A stretch of DNA of 64,000 bases, taken from positions 62,001-126,000 of the forward strand of contig JAUXWR010000371.1 of assembly GCA_030680075.1 (NCBI GenBank). The letters are read 5' to 3'. The translations under genes were made by a program, and so were the position numbers. This DNA comes from Legionella sp. (GTDB lineage Bacteria; Pseudomonadota; Gammaproteobacteria; Legionellales; Legionellaceae). The notes beneath the pieces were generated by a model that was not told where the DNA came from, did no database searches, and saw only the letters and a program-made list of their open reading frames with translations. Below, in pieces: positions 18,306 to 27,041 of the stretch. Position 1 is the stretch's first letter. Each line of letters opens with the position of its first letter.

Positions 18306-18932
18306 ATGAGTGACGCCCCTTATTCGCGTGACAATGATTTTTCCCAAATGGCCGAAGAGGCACGTGCGCAAATCATGATTGATAATTATGATGATCCGGT
18401 GACTTTGGTCGAGCGGGTTTATCAGTTATGGTGGCATTGGGCTGATTTTGAGCTATTTATTGTTAACCCTTCCATCCCCTTAATTTCACCTCCTTTACTC
18501 ATTAAACCTGAAATTTTGTCTGATTCTGGCCAACAGGAATTTGTCTATACCATTCATGACTATGGGCACAAAATGAGCACCTCAAAAGGTGAAGACATGT
18601 ATACCGCGGGCATGTCGATGTGCAAATTATTTTATACCATTGAAAAAATGATCTTTTTATTGGTCGAGCGTTTAAGATCCGGCGGGGTTTCAGAGGAGGC
18701 TGAAGTGCAGATTGCCTTTGGTGGCCATGAAATAGCACAGCGTAAGGCTTTTGAGTCAATTATTAATTTAAAATACAATGTGGTCGTCACCAACTTTGAC
18801 CCGGGTCGTTGGGGCGAGCTCTACCTTGAAAATGTCAAGCGTATCGCTGAAAAAGGCTATGGTTACCCGCCCGAAGCGCCGCGGGATAATTACCGTCATC
18901 ACCGAGGCTCGACACCGGGTATGTCGCGTTAA
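18306..18932 (+). CDS. Conserved protein of unknown function
   Basis: A 208-residue soluble protein with no signal peptide or membrane span. It is rich in aromatic and acidic residues near the start (LWWHWADFELFIV) and has a His/Lys patch (HDYGHKMSTSKGEDMY), followed by long helices and a basic, proline-rich tail. The composition suggests a folded adaptor-like protein. Its size is compatible with the Legionella Dot/Icm adaptor LvgA, but I could not align them from memory, so this is only a suggestion. It has its own 154-base upstream gap. Its last four bases overlap the convergent RDD gene. Confidence 0.55.
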   Translation: MSDAPYSRDNDFSQMAEEARAQIMIDNYDDPVTLVERVYQLWWHWADFELFIVNPSIPLISPPLLIKPEILSDSGQQEFVYTIHDYGHKMSTSKGEDMYTAGMSMCKLFYTIEKMIFLLVERLRSGGVSEEAEVQIAFGGHEIAQRKAFESIINLKYNVVVTNFDPGRWGELYLENVKRIAEKGYGYPPEAPRDNYRHHRGSTPGMSR

Positions 18933-19306
18933 TTGCTTAATTTAATAAGCGTGGTTTTTGTCCATGCATTGATAAGCTGCTCTGTCCTTGAAAATATAAA
19001 AGGTCTGAAAATTTGAGCAAGCACACCTAAAAACAGGCGACTTGTTGCTTGCAAAAGTGTAATCGATTTTTCTTCGGAAATAATTTTTAAACGCCAGGCG
19101 CGCATTCCAATCGTTTGCCCGCCATTTCTTAACGAAAAGACATAGTAACTCACGAAAATAAATAGCAAAGATAATTGATACCAGTGCGTGCCTTCTGCAA
19201 TGGCCTGATTATTATTGACTGACATGCAAAGTGCTGTATAGGCAAAGAGAAGCGCCAATACTATCAGTCCATCGTATATAAGTGCTGCAAAATACCTGAA
19301 CGCCAT
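18929..19306 (-). CDS. RDD-family membrane protein
   Basis: A 125-residue protein with three hydrophobic segments. The family signature is visible: RYFAALIYDGLIVLALLF at the start with the conserved Arg and Asp, NGGQTIGMRAWRLKI in the middle, and SRLFLG later. Function is unknown for most members; some act as ion exchangers. A GGAG site precedes the ATG. No partner gene is adjacent. Confidence 0.85.
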   Translation of the reverse strand: MAFRYFAALIYDGLIVLALLFAYTALCMSVNNNQAIAEGTHWYQLSLLFIFVSYYVFSLRNGGQTIGMRAWRLKIISEEKSITLLQATSRLFLGVLAQIFRPFIFSRTEQLINAWTKTTLIKLSN

Positions 19307-19452
19307 TTATTTTCTCCGTCTCTTCCCGATATTATGAGCATTCCGCTTCCTGTTGGGAAGTAATATTCCGCAAGACTGCTATTCTTAAAGTACACTAAAT
19401 AATCCTTTACAAATATTTTTTATACGTTAATATTGCCTGATTTTTACTATTA

Positions 19453-20178
19453 GTGAGCAAAATGAAGCCATTTATAATTGGGGTTGCTGGATCTTCCGGC
19501 TCGGGAAAAACAACAATAAGTGCTGAGCTGGCAAAACATTATCGCAAAAAAGATAGCGAAAAATGTGTCGTTATTTCTGCCGATAGCTATTACCTTGGAC
19601 GTGATAGAATGCCCGAAGGATGTAGCTTTGATGATCCTCGCGCAATTGACTTTAAATTACTAGTGGAGCATTTGGGTGAATTAAAAAAAGGGAATGCCAT
19701 AGAGGTTCCTATTTATGATTTTCCTACGTCCCAACGAACCCAACAAACGAGACGCGTATTACCAACAAAAATAATTATTGTGGAAGGAATTTTGGTTCTC
19801 TACCCTGAGGCACTTCGTCAATTATACGCGATTTCTATCTTTGTCGAGACGAATCTGGAAGTCTGTCGCACAAGACGTTTGGAACGAGACATAATTGAAC
19901 GCGGCAGAACGAGGGATGCTGCGATGGCGCAATGGGCTGAGGTAGAAAGTTATTATATAAAATATGTTCAGCCCACTCAACATTATGCTGATATTACAAT
20001 TGAAAATAGTGGTGAAAACTTATGTCTTGAGTTTGATGTAACGCGAGTTATTAATGATTTAAATGCCGTGAGGAAAAATGAAGATTCGGCATTAAAAGGT
20101 CGACGAAATTATTCTATATTTGAAAAAAATACACCTGATTCGGAAGATGTAGAGTTAGTTCCACCTATTAGGCCATAG
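19453..20178 (+). CDS. udk: Uridine kinase
   Basis: A 241-residue P-loop kinase that phosphorylates uridine and cytidine in pyrimidine salvage. Walker A is GVAGSSGSGKTT at residues 10-21; ISADSYYL, FDDPRAIDF and VPIYDFPT.. are family motifs, followed by IIVEGILVLY and the RRLERDIIERGRT lid. Starts are GTG 19453 or ATG 19462. A C-terminal extension of about 30 residues overlaps the convergent Hpt gene by 70 bases, longer than usual, so one of the two ends may be extended. Confidence 0.88.
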   Translation: MSKMKPFIIGVAGSSGSGKTTISAELAKHYRKKDSEKCVVISADSYYLGRDRMPEGCSFDDPRAIDFKLLVEHLGELKKGNAIEVPIYDFPTSQRTQQTRRVLPTKIIIVEGILVLYPEALRQLYAISIFVETNLEVCRTRRLERDIIERGRTRDAAMAQWAEVESYYIKYVQPTQHYADITIENSGENLCLEFDVTRVINDLNAVRKNEDSALKGRRNYSIFEKNTPDSEDVELVPPIRP

Positions 20179-20600
20179 TTTTTAATGGCTTTTTTTGTAT
20201 CATCGATAACGCTCATCAATTGATGATACAGCTTTTCAAGTAGCAGCGACTGGGAAGCTTTTCGGTAGCGTTCGAGGTACTGACAGGCCATTTGCATTCT
20301 GACGGTACCGCAATATAGTGCTCCACTTTTCATTTTATGAGCCAACCGTTCGATGCCTTCCCAATTGCTTGCCTCAAAAAATTGCTTTAGATTTGCCTCA
20401 TCAGCGGGAAGTTCATCTTCCAGCAGCATGGTTAATAATTCTTTCAATACAGGAAGACTGCCTAAATTAGCAATTCCCTCATCAACATCAAGTAAAGGAA
20501 ATTGACTAATTTCAAATAATTGATCGTCACTATCAGGTAGATCAGACCCTGCGCTCAGGGCTCTTTTTTTCTTATCGTCAGTAATAGTAAACTCATCCAC
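20109..20600 (-). CDS. Hpt (histidine phosphotransfer) domain protein
   Basis: A 163-residue protein with an acidic 45-residue lead and a four-helix Hpt domain. The phosphorylatable His lies in LAHKMKSGALYCG, near residue 88, matching the HxxKG/S pattern. Such proteins relay phosphate from hybrid sensor kinases to response regulators. It starts with GTG at 20600, with a weak ribosome site. No kinase gene is adjacent. The 3' end overlaps that of uridine kinase. Confidence 0.8.
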   Translation of the reverse strand: MDEFTITDDKKKRALSAGSDLPDSDDQLFEISQFPLLDVDEGIANLGSLPVLKELLTMLLEDELPADEANLKQFFEASNWEGIERLAHKMKSGALYCGTVRMQMACQYLERYRKASQSLLLEKLYHQLMSVIDDTKKAIKNYGLIGGTNSTSSESGVFFSNIE

Positions 20601-20668
20601 AATACTTTGAATTGCTTTAAGGATAGCAGATTTGGCCAGACTTTATCCATTTTAATACTACAGGAGTA

Positions 20669-21292
20669 ATGATGATTATTATAATCAATGGTACATCTTC
20701 GTCAGGTAAGTCAACGGTTGCCCATGCACTCCAACGTCATCTTGGCGATGGCTGGTTATATTTTAGCATGGATGATTATTTGAGCATGCTTGGTGCTAAA
20801 TATGAAGGATTACATCCGGATAATTCTGACGTTTGTAAGCCGAATGATATTATTTACGCAAGAAAGCACCCTGATGGGAGTCACGAAATAGTAATCGGTG
20901 AGCTTTGTGCAAAACTTTTTGCAACTATCTCTGATGTATTAGCCCTCATAGCCGCGCAGGGTTTTAATATTATCGTTGATTCATTTTTGACGACGATGAT
21001 TGAATTTAACGCTTATAAAGAGAAATTAAAAAAACACGCGCCTTTATTTATTTACCTTTATGCCTCAGAAAAAACTATCACAGCGCGTGAGGAAGCACGT
21101 GGCGATCGATTAAAAGGCTCCGCAGTTCATTGGTTGAGAAGCTTTGAATGCAAGGCGGCTTCTGATCTGTGCATTGATACGGATGAGGAGAACCTTGAAA
21201 AAATAATAGAGCGTCTTTTACAAAAAATCAGGGATATGAATACGGGGTTATCCGAGCCGCGACCGTTAGGGAGTGTTGAAGGGTTTGAATAG
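20669..21292 (+). CDS. P-loop kinase similar to chloramphenicol phosphotransferase
   Basis: A 207-residue protein with Walker A NGTSSSGKSTVAHALQ at residues 7-22 followed by MDDYLSML, and a lid-type region EEARGDRLKGSA. This is the plan of the chloramphenicol phosphotransferase-like family; real substrates in most bacteria are unknown. AGGAG precedes the ATG. The last residues (SEPRPLGSVEGFE) are encoded by a dispersed palindromic repeat at 21251-21277, so the gene appears to have acquired its stop by repeat insertion. Confidence 0.75.
   Translation: MMIIIINGTSSSGKSTVAHALQRHLGDGWLYFSMDDYLSMLGAKYEGLHPDNSDVCKPNDIIYARKHPDGSHEIVIGELCAKLFATISDVLALIAAQGFNIIVDSFLTTMIEFNAYKEKLKKHAPLFIYLYASEKTITAREEARGDRLKGSAVHWLRSFECKAASDLCIDTDEENLEKIIERLLQKIRDMNTGLSEPRPLGSVEGFE
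21251..21277 (+). repeat. REP-like repeat, CCGAGCCGCG family, inside a gene end
   Basis: tccgagccgcgaccgttagg and the next bases match, in either orientation, the repeats at 30380-30457, 30513-30544 and 36918-36950. Here the repeat is read in frame as the C-terminus of the CPT-like protein. Confidence 0.75.
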
Positions 21293-21387
21293 AACGATAC
21301 TAGTCCTCAAAATACCTCTCTTTGATCGCAAATTGCATCATTTTGCGATTTTATGCTATAATTGTTAAAAATGAAGAGGAGAAAAAA

Positions 21388-21609
21388 ATGGCGCAATCTG
21401 TGAGGTTATCTGATTCACTTGTAAAACAAGCCCAGGCTATGGGGGAAGTTATGTCTCGTTCTGGCGCAGGGCAAATTGAACACTGGGCAAAAATAGGAAA
21501 AATTACGGAAGAAAACCCCGATTTATCTTATGAGTTTATTAGAGATAGTTTGCTTGCAAAAGCAGAAATAGACAACGGAATCGTAGATGACTATGAATTT
21601 GGCAGTTAA
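21388..21609 (+). CDS. ParD-like antitoxin
   Basis: A 73-residue protein, started at ATG 21388 behind a GAGGAG site; the longer frame from 21322 is not supported. It opens with MAQSVRLSDSLVKQAQAMG, a ribbon-helix-helix DNA-binding strand and helix, and continues with SGAGQIEHWAKIGKI, as in ParD-like antitoxins. Its 3' end overlaps the toxin start by 23 bases, the usual toxin-antitoxin layout, and the pair is probably autoregulated. Confidence 0.85.
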   Translation: MAQSVRLSDSLVKQAQAMGEVMSRSGAGQIEHWAKIGKITEENPDLSYEFIRDSLLAKAEIDNGIVDDYEFGS

Positions 21610-21874
21610 ACAATCCAATTCTTTCAAGAAGAGCATTCAAAAATTGCCAAAACAAGCCAAGGCTATTGTAGATGAAGAAGTAAATAAATTGATTGAAAAT
21701 CCATTTTTGGGCAGCCGGAAAAAAGGTGATCTGGATTTTTTAAGGGTGCATAAATTCAAGCTTTCTAACCAGGAAGTGCTATTGGGTTATGTTTATGAAG
21801 AAGAGAGATTAATCTTAACATTGTTAAAATTTGGCGCTCATGAAAATTTTTATAGAGATATTAAAAATCAATAA
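21587..21874 (+). CDS. RelE/ParE-type toxin
   Basis: A 95-residue basic protein of the RelE/ParE fold: KKSIQKLPKQAKAIVDEEV, then FLRVHKFKLSNQEVLLGYVY and the C-terminal GAHENFYRDIK. It shares the last motif with the remnant at 57723-57893. Members are mRNA interferases or gyrase poisons; which one is not decided by sequence. It overlaps the antitoxin gene, with starts possible at 21587 or 21593. Confidence 0.85.
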   Translation: MTMNLAVKQSNSFKKSIQKLPKQAKAIVDEEVNKLIENPFLGSRKKGDLDFLRVHKFKLSNQEVLLGYVYEEERLILTLLKFGAHENFYRDIKNQ

Positions 21875-21904
21875 ATAGTCACACTCTTCCAAAAGAACCT
21901 GCAC

Positions 21905-23404
21905 TTAGTTTATCTGGCAAGGTTCGGGGTTTCCTCCCGCCGGCCATATAATATTAATCTGGCTATTATTGGTTAAATTTTTTAAAGCATCCGCATTAAT
22001 CCAGCAAACACCGGAGTATGTTTTGTTATCTACTATGATAAAGAGGCTTTTATAGTACTCGTTAGAGGTATCAATCATTAGTTGATTATTTTTGCCCGCA
22101 CTAAAACGGGTATACCCATTTTTTGCCGAATTCCAACTGGTTTTATCAACCGTTAAACCCGCCACTTTCCCACTGCCTTCAAAGCCATAAAGGGGGTAGC
22201 AACTTCCACCGCCATTGTCTTCGGTGCATGCGGTTATAGACACTTGATGGATGTCTGATAAGTTGTACACCACTTGCTTATCGAGGTTAGCTCCGATGTA
22301 ATTATTAAATAGGGGAAAAATAAAATTTGATGCCAATTTTTTCCCACCGGATTGTATATTATCGAAAATATTAGTGCTGTTATCAGCAGAAAATAATCCC
22401 CAGTTTGATTCAACTCCCTGGCCCGGTAATTTATCATTGAGCGCAAAAAAATAAGAGGTTTGCACTGAATAATCTTTATCCGGTTTTGGTGATTGATTAG
22501 GGGGCGTATGGCCATAAAGCCAATAATAAAAATAGTCATGTTCATTATATAAAGATGCGTTTGGATTCTCAGCGCTCGGCCAACCTTCTTCGGTTTCAAT
22601 AACAGGTTTTTTGCCCCATTTTTTTGATTTTTTCAAATTCGACCAGACATCGGCAAATGCTTGTTTAGCGGTCACGCCTTGATTGCCATAAGGAATATTT
22701 GACCAGAAGGGGTATACATTAATCCCTATAAAATCAGCGGTATCCAATACATTTTGATATTTGCTGCCATTATACATGGCCATTACAGTAGATTGTGTTT
22801 GCGCGGTTCCAACGACTACATTGTTTATCCCGTTTTGCTGGATGTATTTTTTGAGCTGATTCATATCATTAACCACACGTTTGTCCATACCACTGGTGTC
22901 CAGATCCTCATTGCCAACAATGATTCTATCAATAAGCGGGGTCGGGTTAGCCTTATAATCGTTTAATGCTTGTTTGGCGGCATCAATTTGCGCTTGAGTC
23001 CATTGTTGACACTCGATTTCCGTAAGGCATGCATCAATTTTAGGGCGAAATTCATAGATCCCTAATGCTAATGTGAGGGAATTATCCGGATTCATCTGGT
23101 TCCACTGATAAACAACATCGGCCATATTAACGGTCGCCAGATTATGTAAAGAACTATACACTGTAAAGAAGGTTTTAAGGTGCGTAATATTAAAATTCAT
23201 TTTGTCTTCAAGGGCTTTTAATTTATCCAAATCATTAAAAATTCCCTGCTGAATTAATTGCGCATTATCCGTTCCAATCCCTTGAGCAAAGGTAACAGAA
23301 TGCACGGGATCGTAATTTATCCCGCGAACAAAACTATCTGCGTGATTGATGAAAGGAAAAATTATGCTGACAACAAGAACTAATTTAATAAAAAATCGAT
23401 GCAT
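21905..23404 (-). CDS. Secreted glycoside hydrolase family 17-like protein
   Basis: A 499-residue protein with a signal peptide (cleaved after NHA, about residue 22). It looks like a GH17 beta-1,3-glucanase: FVRGINYDPVH at the N-terminus, the acid/base motif IVGNEDL near residue 165, INVYPFW near 229 and the nucleophile region VIETEEGWPSA near 270. Two residues are inserted in the usual ETGWPS. The last 110 residues, with Cys pairs, look like a separate carbohydrate-binding or stability domain. GH17 enzymes are mainly plant and fungal. Export by the general pathway is clear; the next step is not known. Confidence 0.78.
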   Translation of the reverse strand: MHRFFIKLVLVVSIIFPFINHADSFVRGINYDPVHSVTFAQGIGTDNAQLIQQGIFNDLDKLKALEDKMNFNITHLKTFFTVYSSLHNLATVNMADVVYQWNQMNPDNSLTLALGIYEFRPKIDACLTEIECQQWTQAQIDAAKQALNDYKANPTPLIDRIIVGNEDLDTSGMDKRVVNDMNQLKKYIQQNGINNVVVGTAQTQSTVMAMYNGSKYQNVLDTADFIGINVYPFWSNIPYGNQGVTAKQAFADVWSNLKKSKKWGKKPVIETEEGWPSAENPNASLYNEHDYFYYWLYGHTPPNQSPKPDKDYSVQTSYFFALNDKLPGQGVESNWGLFSADNSTNIFDNIQSGGKKLASNFIFPLFNNYIGANLDKQVVYNLSDIHQVSITACTEDNGGGSCYPLYGFEGSGKVAGLTVDKTSWNSAKNGYTRFSAGKNNQLMIDTSNEYYKSLFIIVDNKTYSGVCWINADALKNLTNNSQINIIWPAGGNPEPCQIN

Positions 23405-23546
23405 TATTCAATCTTCAATATAAAAATTTTCCCTATTGTGACAGTTAATACTTAAGAAAAAATTAATACGTTTGCTCTTTTTTTTTACACGTTTCACGAT
23501 TATAATTTCGCGCCATCAAGTTAAAGACTTGGTAAAAAAATTAAAC

Positions 23547-23598
23547 GTAGCCCGGATTAGCGCCAGCGTAATCCGGGAAATGCGCTACTCCGGGCTAC
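23547..23598. repeat. REP-like palindrome, GTAGCCCGGATTA family
   Basis: GTAGCCCGGATTA at 23547 is matched in reverse by TACTCCGGGCTAC ending at 23598, and inside it CCCGGATTA and TAATCCGGG form another stem. Similar extragenic palindromes are common in gammaproteobacteria. It lies just before a hypothetical gene. Confidence 0.8.
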
Positions 23599-23629
23599 AA
23601 GCTCGTCTATCCCCTTGAGTGAGAAATTC

Positions 23630-24067
23630 ATGAAGACTAACAAATTTTTTTCTGTTAACCCCAAAAATATCTTGGGTGAAATAACGTCTAAGTTAATAGA
23701 AATAAGCAAAGATCCGGCGCGTTGGGACAAACTTTCATCGTGGATATCAACATTTGATCAAGAGAGCATCCTCGCTATTGAAGAAGAAAATACGGCAGTG
23801 TCTGTTTTGTTAAATGGCTTATTACTTGATTATATGCCATTTACTGCGGTTTCGGATAAAGATGTATTAGGAGTGGGTGTAATCTGTATTCGTAGTTACC
23901 AGGAAGCTATTAGATTATTTGGTGAAGAAAGCCCATCTCTTAAATCATTAACAGAGTATTTATTAGAAAAAAAGATAAATTCGCGAGAAGCATACCGCAA
24001 TTACCTCATGTCTCAAACCTCTGAGGAGGAGAATGAACGTGAAATTAATTCGCTCCCTCTAATGTAG
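23630..24067 (+). CDS. Hypothetical protein
   Basis: A 145-residue protein from ATG 23630 (a TTG five codons upstream is also possible). It is acidic at the C-terminus (EEENEREINS) and mostly helical, with no signal peptide or membrane span. I do not recognise it. The gene follows a repeat and precedes another, so it sits in an accessory gap between GH17 and trkH. Confidence 0.55.
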   Translation: MKTNKFFSVNPKNILGEITSKLIEISKDPARWDKLSSWISTFDQESILAIEEENTAVSVLLNGLLLDYMPFTAVSDKDVLGVGVICIRSYQEAIRLFGEESPSLKSLTEYLLEKKINSREAYRNYLMSQTSEEENEREINSLPLM

Positions 24068-24084
24068 TGCAAGCCTTTGCAAAA

Positions 24085-24196
24085 CGTCATTGCGAGCCTT
24101 TATATGAAATCTAGAAAACGTATAGCACTAATTTTTGGCCGTACCATGATTGAAGCACGTTCTAATGGGTGTCGTAGGCGAAGCAATCCAGTGACC
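24085..24196. repeat. Dispersed repeat, CGTCATTGCGAGC family (split copy)
   Basis: CGTCATTGCGAGC at 24085-24097 and GCGAAGCAATCCAGTGACC at 24178-24196 are the two halves of one arm of the repeat at 7401, here separated by about 80 bases of other sequence. Confidence 0.7.
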
Positions 24197-24210
24197 TGCT
24201 TCGCTTTTGG

Positions 24211-25659
24211 TTATTTTTGCCAAAAATTGCGGGAAAACAAAACGAGTATTGAAAATATTTCGAGCCGTCCTGCTATCATGGCAAAGATTAATACCCATTT
24301 ACTGGGATAACTCAGGTGTGCAAAATTGGAGCTAATCGCTCCAATCCCGGCACCTGAATTGGTTAATCCTGCAATAATGGCTGAAAATGAGGTAGTAAAA
24401 TCATTACCCAAAGCCACAAATATTAATACGAGCACCCAAAAAAGTGCAATAAAGACCGAAATAAAGCTCCACATGGATTGCAAAATAGGCTCAGGCAAGC
24501 TGTGATTGCCAAATTTAATAGTAATAATGGCATTGGGGTGCAAAAGACGCGCCATTTCCCGCTTACTTTGTTTGAAAATTAACAAGGCACGGATCACTTT
24601 AATACCCCCGCTCGTTGACGCAGCGCATCCTCCAATTACTGCTAAAAGGATAATCAAAAAAGGAATAAAAGTGGGCCAGTCAAAAAATGGTTCAGCTACA
24701 AACCCCGTCGTGGTTGCAAGCGAGATGATATTAAACAGACTTTCAGTGACTGTATGTTGGTTAGGTTTGTAAAAGCCGTAGCAAACGAGGCTTGTAGTGA
24801 CCACTAAGGTCGCCATTGATAAAAAAATGATGTAGCTTCGAAATTCCTCATCTTCCCAGTAATGTTTAAGACTTCTTTTTTTAAACGCGATAAAATGCAG
24901 GGCAAAATTAGTACCACCAAGAAGCATAAAAAAGCACGCGATTAATTCAATAAGGTCACTTTGGTAAAACGCAAAACTTGAATCATGCATCGAAAAGCCA
25001 CCCGTTGATACAGTAGAAAAGCTCTCTCCTAACGCATCAAACCAGTCCATTCCTGCCGCCCAATAAGACACCATACAAAATAGTGTGAGGATGAGATAGA
25101 TAAACCATAATGCTTTTGCTGTATGCGTAATGCGTGGTGTTAATTTGCTATCTTTCATGGGACCCGGTGTTTCCGCCCTGTAAAGTTGCATGCCCCCCAC
25201 GCCTAACATGGGCAAGATAGCCACAGCAAGTACTACGATTCCCATACCGCCTAAAAATTGCAGCTGCTGGCGATAAAATAAAATAGCACTCGGTAAGCCA
25301 TCCAAATGGTTAATAACGCTTGCGCCTGTTGTAGTAAAGCCTGAAACCGACTCAAAAAGTGCATCAGTTACTGTATGGTGTTGTAGTGTAAAAATAAAAG
25401 GTAATGAGGCAAAAAAACAAAGGACAGACCAAAAAAGCACGACAATTAAAAATCCATCGCGAATTTTTAATTCATGAGATTGGGTTCTAAAAAAGAACCA
25501 TAAAAGGGCGCCAGTCAGGAATGTACAACCAAAGGCCGCCAGAAAAGGCATCCAGAAGTCTTCGTGAAATACCAAATTCACGAGCAGCGGAGTTAGCATG
25601 CTGATGCTAAACATCATCAAAAGTAACCCAATTAGGCGTAAAATGGTTTTAATTTGCAT
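24211..25659 (-). CDS. trkH: Potassium uptake protein TrkH
   Basis: A 482-residue inner-membrane potassium channel subunit. The selectivity filters are recognisable: SGFTTTGASV, STVSTGGFSM, SLATTTGFV and LTNSGAGIGA. About ten membrane or pore segments are seen. It is the last gene of lptM-dapF-trkA-trkH, six bases after trkA, so uptake and its cytosolic gate are made together. Confidence 0.94.
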   Translation of the reverse strand: MQIKTILRLIGLLLMMFSISMLTPLLVNLVFHEDFWMPFLAAFGCTFLTGALLWFFFRTQSHELKIRDGFLIVVLFWSVLCFFASLPFIFTLQHHTVTDALFESVSGFTTTGASVINHLDGLPSAILFYRQQLQFLGGMGIVVLAVAILPMLGVGGMQLYRAETPGPMKDSKLTPRITHTAKALWFIYLILTLFCMVSYWAAGMDWFDALGESFSTVSTGGFSMHDSSFAFYQSDLIELIACFFMLLGGTNFALHFIAFKKRSLKHYWEDEEFRSYIIFLSMATLVVTTSLVCYGFYKPNQHTVTESLFNIISLATTTGFVAEPFFDWPTFIPFLIILLAVIGGCAASTSGGIKVIRALLIFKQSKREMARLLHPNAIITIKFGNHSLPEPILQSMWSFISVFIALFWVLVLIFVALGNDFTTSFSAIIAGLTNSGAGIGAISSNFAHLSYPSKWVLIFAMIAGRLEIFSILVLFSRNFWQK

Positions 25660-25664
25660 GGCAA

Positions 25665-27041
25665 TTAACCCATAAAAGTAAGCTTGACCTGGAATAAGGA
25701 CTCAACATGACGGACATATCGCCTTTGCAACAGCAGTAAAACCACATGATCCCCGGATGCCAACACCAGCTCAGGTGTCGCAATGGTTACTTTATTGTCA
25801 CGGACTATGGCGGCTATGGAGCAACCTGGAGGGAGTTCAAGCTCCGACAGTTGCCGACCCACAACTTGAGATGTTTCTTCATCTCCATGAGTTATCAATT
25901 CAATTGCTTCCGCTTCAGCATGGAGCAATCGATGAATTTTTACCATGTTTCCACCGCGCAGTTTGGTCAAAATAAAGCCGATAGTTATTAATTGCGGGGA
26001 AATTGCCTGATCAATAGTACTGTCTTCGATGAGATCAACATAGGCATTACGATTTACAAGTGCCATTACATGACGCGCACCGAGGCGTTTTGCTTGCAGG
26101 CAAGACATTATATTAGCTTCATCATCATTGGTGACGGCGCAAAAGACATCAGTGAATTCAATATTTTCATTAAGTAGTAAATCTTTATCGGCGATATCGC
26201 CCTGCAATACGGTTCCTTTATGAAGTTGTGTCGCCAACTCATGGGCGCGTTTGAGGCTGCGATCAATGACTTTAATGCGATATTTTTGTTCCAACGATTG
26301 CGCAAGGGCCGCTCCTATATGACCGCCACCGGCAATTATAATGCGTCGATTAGGATGGGGAAATCGACCTAACGCAATCAATACTTCCTGAATGGCCTCT
26401 GGAGTCGCTACTAATAAAACGAGATCATTTACATAAATTTCACCATTATCAGTAGGCTCGATAGTCAGATTATCGCGAAAAATAGCCATTATCCGAAATT
26501 CAATGTGGTTTAAATGCTCGCGCAGTGATTTCACCGTTTTTCCTACCATTACACCACCAGGTAGCGGTTTTATGGTGACGATAAGCACCTTGCCATCGGC
26601 AAAATCGAGTACTTGAGCGGCGCCTGGGAAATCAATCAGATGTTCTATATGATCAGTGACCAGCTTTTCAGGACTTATGCACACATCAACAGGAACATGG
26701 TCATTTTGAAAAAGCTGCGGGTAATTGTAGTAATGTTGGGAGCGAATACGCGCAATTTTCATCGGTGTGCGAAATAAACTGTAGGCAATTTGGCAGCCCA
26801 TCATATTAATTTCATCGCTGTCGGTCACGGCAATTAGCATATCTGCCTGCTCAATACCTGCGGTTATTAAAACCGCAGGATACGATGCATTACCATGGAC
26901 GGTTTGAATATCCAGTCGATGTTGTAATTCGCGTAAACGAGGTTCATTCAAATCAACGAGCGTAATGTCATTATTTTCGCTCGCGAGATTTTGAGCGAGT
27001 GTCCCGCCTACTTGCCCGGCTCCTAAAATTACTATGTGCAT
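25665..27041 (-). CDS. trkA: Trk potassium transport regulator TrkA
   Basis: A 458-residue peripheral membrane protein that gates TrkH. It has two NAD-binding RCK domains: MHIVILGAGQVGGTLA at the start and IIIAGGGHIGAALAQSL near residue 230, each with a following TrkA-C part. Started at ATG 27041, the length is exactly that of E. coli TrkA; the longer frame from 27107 runs into dapF. It overlaps dapF by ten bases. Confidence 0.95.
   Translation of the reverse strand: MHIVILGAGQVGGTLAQNLASENNDITLVDLNEPRLRELQHRLDIQTVHGNASYPAVLITAGIEQADMLIAVTDSDEINMMGCQIAYSLFRTPMKIARIRSQHYYNYPQLFQNDHVPVDVCISPEKLVTDHIEHLIDFPGAAQVLDFADGKVLIVTIKPLPGGVMVGKTVKSLREHLNHIEFRIMAIFRDNLTIEPTDNGEIYVNDLVLLVATPEAIQEVLIALGRFPHPNRRIIIAGGGHIGAALAQSLEQKYRIKVIDRSLKRAHELATQLHKGTVLQGDIADKDLLLNENIEFTDVFCAVTNDDEANIMSCLQAKRLGARHVMALVNRNAYVDLIEDSTIDQAISPQLITIGFILTKLRGGNMVKIHRLLHAEAEAIELITHGDEETSQVVGRQLSELELPPGCSIAAIVRDNKVTIATPELVLASGDHVVLLLLQRRYVRHVESLFQVKLTFMG

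Noticed and set aside
21322..21387. Extended antitoxin start
   Set aside because: GAGGAG directly before ATG 21388 and the family N-terminus (MAQSVRLSD) fix the start.
23521..23605. CRISPR-like repeat near 23.5 kb
   Set aside because: It is a single palindrome with no spacer series.
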